Assembly (NCBI GenBank): GCA_030017935.1
Contig: JASEGF010000057.1
Coordinates: forward strand, 1-10,778
Length of the DNA: 10,778 nt
DNA from: Bacteroidales bacterium
Lineage (GTDB): Bacteria; Bacteroidota; Bacteroidia; Bacteroidales; DTU049
Direction: 5' to 3'
Both the position numbers and the translations under genes were made by a program. The notes below the pieces were generated by a model. It saw only the letters and a program-made list of their open reading frames with translations. It ran no database searches and was not told the origin of the DNA. Of the stretch, positions 6,813 to 10,778 are shown piece by piece. Position 1 is the first letter of the stretch; each line of letters begins with the position of its first letter.

Positions 6813-6920
6813 TTTCTCCCCGTCACCTTTTCTCCCCGTCTCACCTATCACTTATCACTAATCACTAACCACTAATCTCCTCGTCTCCCCATCTCCCCCT
6901 CTCCCAGTCACCCAGTCTCC
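6813..6920 (+). repeat. C/T-rich composite tandem repeat: 15-18-mers, five heptads, five octads
   Basis: Three repeat styles follow one another without a gap. First, TTTCTCCCCGTCACC (6813-6827) and its variant TTTTCTCCCCGTCTCACC (6828-6845). Second, five heptads: TATCACT, TATCACT, AATCACT, AACCACT, AATCTCC (6846-6880). Third, five octads: TCGTCTCC, CCATCTCC, CCCTCTCC, CAGTCACC, CAGTCTCC (6881-6920). Only five G residues occur on the plus strand over 108 bases, so one strand is nearly all pyrimidine plus A. The composition is quite unlike the surrounding AT-rich DNA. It resembles the short tandemly repeated repetitive (STRR) heptads described in filamentous cyanobacteria, which I name only as an analogy. 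Confidence 0.85.
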
Positions 6921-6946
6921 TTTTTAATCTTTACACATAACAAATA

Positions 6947-6966
6947 TTTAAAAACCATTTTTTAAA
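6947..6966 (+). repeat. Small inverted repeat downstream of the C/T-rich repeats
   Basis: TTTAAAAA (6947-6954) and TTTTTAAA (6959-6966) pair perfectly around the loop CCAT. It is AT-only, and could be a weak bidirectional terminator between mpg and the hydrogenase-like operon, or chance. Confidence 0.25.
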
Positions 6967-7016
6967 CTTTAAACACCAAATTCAATTATTTTCTTTTTTG
7001 CATACAAAGAGTATTA

Positions 7017-7087
7017 ATTGTTTTTTAACGAATAATTAATTTTGTATAAAATAAATTTTATTATTTAAAATATATTTGTTAATTTTG
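7017..7087 (+). promoter_or_regulatory. Candidate promoter region of the hydrogenase-like operon (three -7-like boxes)
   Basis: Three matches to TAnnTTTG lie within 51 bases: TAATTTTG at 7037-7044, TATATTTG at 7071-7078 and TAATTTTG at 7080-7087. The first has an ATTG (7017-7020) 16 bases upstream as a possible -33 box, slightly short spacing. The third lies 24 bases before the NuoE-like ATG at 7112 and would give a leader of about 17 bases. Which one is used cannot be decided from sequence; the cluster suggests more than one start site. Confidence 0.45.
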
Positions 7088-7111
7088 TAACAATGTTATT
7101 TAAAAAACACG

Positions 7112-7552
7112 ATGAGAATCATTTTGCCTTTTACCATTAATGAGTTATTTCAGGAAATCTGGCACTCATATCCTAAATCTCTAATAGACTTTTGTGCAAA
7201 GCTAATGCTAGAACCTTATGCATTGAGTAGATCACATATAGATGAACTAGAGATTTATTTTAAACAATCAGCTTCTGAGATTTATTCTTTCATTGTTACT
7301 TGTTTTCCAGATTTATTAATTTCAGATATTAATTATGATGTGGTTATGTGCCAAGGGTGGAATTGCTATTTGAAATTTGGTAAATATTTTTTAAATGAAG
7401 TTAATTATCAATTTAGAGATAGTAATGAAAAACCAATAATTAAATTTCATAAATGTAATGGTAAATGTTTTACTGATCAAATAGCAATTAATAATAATTC
7501 TGCTTTTTATAAAGTTTTGAACAATATTAAAGAAAAAATTATAAAACAATGA
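7112..7552 (+). CDS. NuoE/HydC-like [2Fe-2S] thioredoxin-fold subunit of a hydrogenase-type complex
   Basis: A 146-residue protein, slightly shorter than usual NuoE (about 160-170). The four cluster ligands are in place: C80 and C85 in MCQGWNC (Cx4C) and C115 and C119 in CNGKC (Cx3C), 30 residues apart, the layout of the thioredoxin-like [2Fe-2S] domain of NuoE, HndA and HydC. The N-terminal 60 residues are mostly helical, as in the family. Outside the ligands similarity is low: the usual CxGTxC and CLGxC-APxxxVN signatures are reduced to QGW and NGK, and the APxxxxN segment is replaced by TDQIAIN (121-127). Only one start is possible, since the frame contains no other initiation codon back to a TAA at 7088. 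Its stop overlaps the next ATG (ATGA), so it is coupled to the NuoF-like gene. In the complex it would pass electrons to or from the flavin subunit. Confidence 0.8.
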   Translation: MRIILPFTINELFQEIWHSYPKSLIDFCAKLMLEPYALSRSHIDELEIYFKQSASEIYSFIVTCFPDLLISDINYDVVMCQGWNCYLKFGKYFLNEVNYQFRDSNEKPIIKFHKCNGKCFTDQIAINNNSAFYKVLNNIKEKIIKQ

Positions 7553-9420
7553 GTGCTATACAACTGCAAATAGGCTATAATATTACTTCTTTAGAATTAC
7601 AATATAAGTGGGAAGGGCAATTTTTATCTTTATTTTCCAAAAACGAACATTTTATCCTAAAAGATAAAGAAACTGATATTCAAGCAAATGATAATGATAT
7701 TATAATAGAAAGATTTCCTAATACTGGAGTAAAAGGTTTTTTGTATGCAGAGCCTATAGTGTGGATAAAGCATCCACTAAAGCGTACTTTGTATTTCAAA
7801 AATTTAGAACCTAATCAGCTGCCGTGGATAATAGAATGCATTGTAAACTTAGATATTAGCAGTTTGACACCTTGGTTGCAACTCGATGATACTGGTGAAA
7901 GTTGGCCTCATGTACCGTTTATTTCTCAAATGCCCTGGTATAATAAATTAGTACCATTTTTAACTGATTCATTTGCTACTATTGATCTGCAACAAGATCA
8001 TACTGTCATTAATAACAGTAATATAGAATTTATCACTTCTATTTTTAACAAAAAGAGTAGTGCAGAAGTGAAAAATTTAATTTTTAATAGTAATTTAATA
8101 GGTAGAGGTTCCGGCACATTACCTATAGAGGTTAAATGGAGAGCTATAGATGAGCAGCTAGCTAATAAAAAATATTTAATAGTAAATGCTAATGAATTTG
8201 GTCCAAGCAGTTTGAGTAATTATTTTTTACTACGTTATTATCCAAGTTTGATTTTAGAAGGTGTGATATCTACCTGTTATGCTCTGCATATTACTAATGC
8301 TATCATAGCTATTCATCAGGAATATCTCGATATTTATGAGGCTTTCGAAAAATTAATTTCTTATGCCAAGAGTCTTGGTCTTTTAGGTGATGACATTATG
8401 AATAGTGGTAATTCTTTGTCAATAGATGTAATGCTAACACCAGGAATGTTGATAACTGGAGAAGAAACAGCTCTCATTCACCTTTTAGAGTCACAAATGC
8501 CTTTCCCTACAAATAAACCACCTTATCCTACCTCTAAAGGCATTTGGGGTTATCCTACTCTAGTACATAATGTAGAAACTATTGCAAATATTGCTAAAAT
8601 TATTCGTAATAATATATCTTTAGAAAGTTTAGCTCCCATCTCTAAACAAGGGACCAAAATAGTTACTCTTTGTGGAGAAATAGATCGTTATGGCATTTAT
8701 GAAATATCAATGGATACTAGCATAGAAGATGTTATTTTTAAAATAGGTGGTGGGCTAAAAAATCAAATTGCTATTAAAGGGTTTCATATTGGTGGAATCA
8801 CAGGTAGATTTTTTGGACTAGATAATTTAGAAAAATCTCTTTATGATATTGAAAAAGAAACCAATTATTTAGGAACTTCTACTATTTTTGCTTTCTCAAA
8901 TAATCAATGTGTCGTACAGTTACTACAACATATTGCTGAGATATTAACTGAGCAAAGCTGTGGTAAATGTATCCCTTGTTTATACGGATCTAGGGTGTGG
9001 TCTGAGCTTGTTAATTATTTATCTCAAGCTAATAATCCTCTAATTCCGCATTTCGCTTTATATAGATTAAAAACTATTTTGTCCTTTAATAAATTGGATA
9101 AAACTGTAACAGAATCTTCATTGTGTGCATTGGGCAAAAGTCTTTCTCAGCCCTTTATTTCTGCTTATACTGCTTTCAGAGAAGAGATAGAAGAACATAT
9201 TTTTGACAAATATTGTAGATCTTTTAAATGTGTAGGTTTGAGATCATATGTGATAAATGAGGATTTATGCACTGGTTGTGGACTTTGTTTAGTCGAATGT
9301 CCCGTAAATGCCATTATCGAAAAAAGAATAAATTTATTTGTGATTTTAGATGGTAAATGTGTGGGATGTGGTCTTTGTGAAAATATTTGTAAATTCTCAG
9401 CTATAAATTTAAAAAAATGA
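7549..9420 (+). CDS. NuoF/HydB-like subunit with C-terminal 2[4Fe-4S] ferredoxin domain, degenerate flavin site
   Basis: A 623-residue protein with the domain order of HydB/HndC: thioredoxin-like N-terminus (about 50-100), NuoF FMN/NADH domain (about 175-355), SLBB domain (about 368-420), N3-type [4Fe-4S] domain (C471xxC474xxC477, C526) and two ferredoxin clusters (C574, C577, C580, C584; C604, C607, C610, C614). All twelve cysteines of these three clusters are kept. In contrast, the N-terminal domain keeps the family shape (TGVKGFLYAEPIVWIKHP, 59-76) but V61 and L65 stand where cluster cysteines should be. The flavin loops are altered: GRGGAGFPTGLKW has become GRGSGTLPIEVKW (185-197), the NADEGEPGAF loop reads NANEFGPSSL (213-222), CGEETAL has become TGEETAL (303-309) and NNVET reads HNVET (340-344). 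It normally oxidises or reduces NAD(P)(H) for hydrogenase; nucleotide binding here is doubtful. It overlaps both neighbours by four bases. Confidence 0.87.
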   Translation: MSAIQLQIGYNITSLELQYKWEGQFLSLFSKNEHFILKDKETDIQANDNDIIIERFPNTGVKGFLYAEPIVWIKHPLKRTLYFKNLEPNQLPWIIECIVNLDISSLTPWLQLDDTGESWPHVPFISQMPWYNKLVPFLTDSFATIDLQQDHTVINNSNIEFITSIFNKKSSAEVKNLIFNSNLIGRGSGTLPIEVKWRAIDEQLANKKYLIVNANEFGPSSLSNYFLLRYYPSLILEGVISTCYALHITNAIIAIHQEYLDIYEAFEKLISYAKSLGLLGDDIMNSGNSLSIDVMLTPGMLITGEETALIHLLESQMPFPTNKPPYPTSKGIWGYPTLVHNVETIANIAKIIRNNISLESLAPISKQGTKIVTLCGEIDRYGIYEISMDTSIEDVIFKIGGGLKNQIAIKGFHIGGITGRFFGLDNLEKSLYDIEKETNYLGTSTIFAFSNNQCVVQLLQHIAEILTEQSCGKCIPCLYGSRVWSELVNYLSQANNPLIPHFALYRLKTILSFNKLDKTVTESSLCALGKSLSQPFISAYTAFREEIEEHIFDKYCRSFKCVGLRSYVINEDLCTGCGLCLVECPVNAIIEKRINLFVILDGKCVGCGLCENICKFSAINLKK

Positions 9421-10778
9421 AAATTAATATTGTCGTTAATGACCAAGAATATAAAATAGAATCTGGCACTAATTTATTAAATGCTTTATTATCATTAGGA
9501 TATGATATTCCCCATCTTTGCTATTTAGAGAATGTATCTCCTAACTATGCTTGTAGACTTTGTGTGGTAGAGATAGAGGGTTTTAATAAACCTATACAGG
9601 CTTGCACTATCAATGTCATTAATCCTTTAAAAATTTATACTCATTCTCCTAAATTAATTGACATTCGTAGAAATGTGCTAGAATTGATCTTGTCACAGCA
9701 TTCTTTGGAGTGCAATACTTGTCCAAAATCTATAAAATGTAGTTTGCTTAATTATGCTTTGCAATATGGAGTTAATGAAATTATATGGCGATATATACCT
9801 ACTAATACAAAAGAAAAAGATGTCTCTAGTCCAGTAATAGCCAAAAATATAAATAAATGCATCTCCTGTGGTATTTGTGTGAAAATATGTAATGAAATGA
9901 TGCATTGCGATATTTTTAATCATGCATTTATTGGTACTAAAAAAACTATTATTTCTACTATGGGCAAACCGATTAATTTATCAAATTGCTTTCATTGTGG
10001 ACAATGTTCTTATCATTGTCCAACAAGTGCTTTATATGAAAAATCCTATCTCGATGTAGTTAATATTCTACCCAAAGAGACTACATTAATTTTTGATCCA
10101 GCTGCTGCATATAGTTTAATGTCTCAAATAAATGCTAATTTCACTAAAACTCCAGTTTTATCATTTATAAACTTATGTCAATTCTTAGGATTTAAAAATT
10201 TGATTAATTTAGGAGAATTTATCGATGCTAAACTATATATGGATTATTTAACGGTGAAAAACCTAAAAACTCCTGTTATTTCTAATTTATGCCCAGCTAG
10301 TCTAGAATATATTAAACAAAAATTTCCAGAGCTCTCAGAGTATATTAGCACGACGTCTGCACCACTAGATGCGGCAATCAAATTAGCTGGTAGTGATAAT
10401 CCTATACTAATATTGTCTAATTGTTCTGCTTATAAAAATGAAATTTTTCAGAATTATAGTAGTTTAACTTATAACATTACTGTTGCTAATGTTAGAGATT
10501 TTTTAACATATTTACTTCGTAATGGATATACTCTAGAGCAGTTAAATGATCTGATGCCAAATATTAAATCAAAAAATAATTATTCATATTCTATAGGTGG
10601 ACTCTATGCAGATATTTCTATGTATAATTTATTGAAAATCATAGCTAATGAATCTAAAATGCAATTAGAGAATGGTTCAAAAATTAATTTCTTTTTAACT
10701 GGACAAAAAGATAATAAAAATATTGATTTTTTAATTGATAATGATAAATACTCTATAGTGCTCACACTCACTAAAGAG
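9417..10778 (+). CDS. [FeFe]-hydrogenase HydA/HndD-like catalytic subunit, degenerate H-cluster motifs, 3' end cut by window
   Basis: Starts at ATG 9417 in an ATGA overlap with the NuoF-like gene; 454 residues seen, no stop before the right edge. The N-terminal relay is complete: plant-type [2Fe-2S] (C35, C47, C50, C63 with YACRLCVVEIEG), His-ligated cluster (H95, C99, C102, C108), and two [4Fe-4S] clusters (C148, C151, C154, C158; C191, C194, C197, C201). This layout fits HydA/HndD, not NuoG. The H-domain then follows: motif L1, normally TSCCPxW, reads SNLCPAS (289-295), keeping ligand C292 but with L in place of the proton-transfer cysteine; motif L2, normally MPCxxKKxE, reads SNCSAYKNE (334-342), keeping C336 but with Y for the conserved first lysine. 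The serine corresponding to S319 of Clostridium pasteurianus CpI is kept (S311). Motif L3 would lie past the edge. Hydrogen chemistry is uncertain, electron transfer likely. Confidence 0.85.
   Translation, partial: MKINIVVNDQEYKIESGTNLLNALLSLGYDIPHLCYLENVSPNYACRLCVVEIEGFNKPIQACTINVINPLKIYTHSPKLIDIRRNVLELILSQHSLECNTCPKSIKCSLLNYALQYGVNEIIWRYIPTNTKEKDVSSPVIAKNINKCISCGICVKICNEMMHCDIFNHAFIGTKKTIISTMGKPINLSNCFHCGQCSYHCPTSALYEKSYLDVVNILPKETTLIFDPAAAYSLMSQINANFTKTPVLSFINLCQFLGFKNLINLGEFIDAKLYMDYLTVKNLKTPVISNLCPASLEYIKQKFPELSEYISTTSAPLDAAIKLAGSDNPILILSNCSAYKNEIFQNYSSLTYNITVANVRDFLTYLLRNGYTLEQLNDLMPNIKSKNNYSYSIGGLYADISMYNLLKIIANESKMQLENGSKINFFLTGQKDNKNIDFLIDNDKYSIVLTLTKE

Larger units (their letters stand above)
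6610..7111. other. 502-base non-coding region with short tandem repeats and hydrogenase-operon promoter
   Basis: No reading frame here resembles a protein and no tRNA or rRNA shape was recognised. The left part (6610-6720) is plain AT-rich DNA. The middle (6725-6920) is a patchwork of short tandem repeats listed separately. The right part (6940-7111) is AT-rich with a small hairpin and several -7-like elements leading into the NuoE-like gene. It separates the repair-enzyme pair from the hydrogenase-like operon. Confidence 0.8.

Noticed and set aside
6813..6920. CRISPR array
   Set aside because: Units are 7-8 bases, contiguous, with no spacers of constant length, and no cas genes are nearby.
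7093..7140. ATG at 7093 as the first codon of a gene
   Set aside because: It opens a 15-codon frame that stops at 7138-7140 and is out of frame with the NuoE-like gene; at most a tiny upstream peptide with no supporting evidence.
9165..9923. Minus-strand open frames at 9165-9446 and 9693-9923
   Set aside because: Both are antisense to cysteine-cluster-coding regions of the NuoF- and HydA-like genes.
9417..10778. NuoG of respiratory complex I
   Set aside because: After the His-Cys3 cluster there are two CxxCxxCxxxC ferredoxin clusters followed by hydrogenase H-domain-like sequence, the HydA/HndD layout; the NuoG N4 spacing and molybdopterin-like domain are not seen.

Overview
The window is AT-rich (roughly 30% G+C by eye, apart from one C/T-rich patch) and most likely comes from a Bacteroidota bacterium. 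Pointers are TAnnTTTG-type -7 promoter elements just upstream of genes, no Shine-Dalgarno sequences, a membrane-anchored two-PASTA protein, a lipoprotein that looks distantly like gliding/type IX secretion protein GldN, and an aminotransferase plus initiating sugar transferase pair resembling Bacteroides WcfR/WcfS. An [FeFe]-hydrogenase-type gene set points to an anaerobe or host-associated fermenter. TGA is used as an ordinary stop, so the code is standard.

Layout. Positions 1-3203 hold a minus-strand run of four genes, probably one transcript: PASTA protein, GldN-like lipoprotein, PflX-type radical SAM protein, and a family 2 glycosyltransferase cut by the left edge. A divergent promoter region (3204-3353) separates it from a plus-strand pair: a DegT/WcfR-type sugar aminotransferase overlapping a PglC/WcfS-type phosphoglycosyltransferase. 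A second plus-strand pair follows: a LOG/TIGR00730 nucleotide-monophosphate phosphoribohydrolase and a 3-methyladenine DNA glycosylase. Positions 6610-7111 are non-coding and hold unusual short tandem repeats (10-mers, 8-mers, heptads, octads) with strong C/T strand bias.

From 7112 to the right edge lie three tightly overlapping genes with the architecture of the soluble HydABC/Hnd [FeFe]-hydrogenase complex: a NuoE-like subunit, a NuoF-like subunit with a C-terminal 2[4Fe-4S] domain, and a HydA-like subunit (truncated by the window). This is the most interesting part. Nearly all iron-sulfur ligands of the electron relay are kept, but the catalytic sites look altered. The NuoF-like protein has degenerate FMN/NADH loops and an N-terminal thioredoxin-like domain without cluster cysteines. 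The HydA-like protein keeps the H-cluster cysteines of motifs L1 and L2 but lacks the proton-transfer cysteine, the conserved L2 lysine and the proton-relay glutamates. Either this is a fast-evolving hydrogenase or, more interestingly, an electron-transfer complex derived from HydABC with changed chemistry. The third H-cluster motif lies outside the window, so this cannot be settled here.
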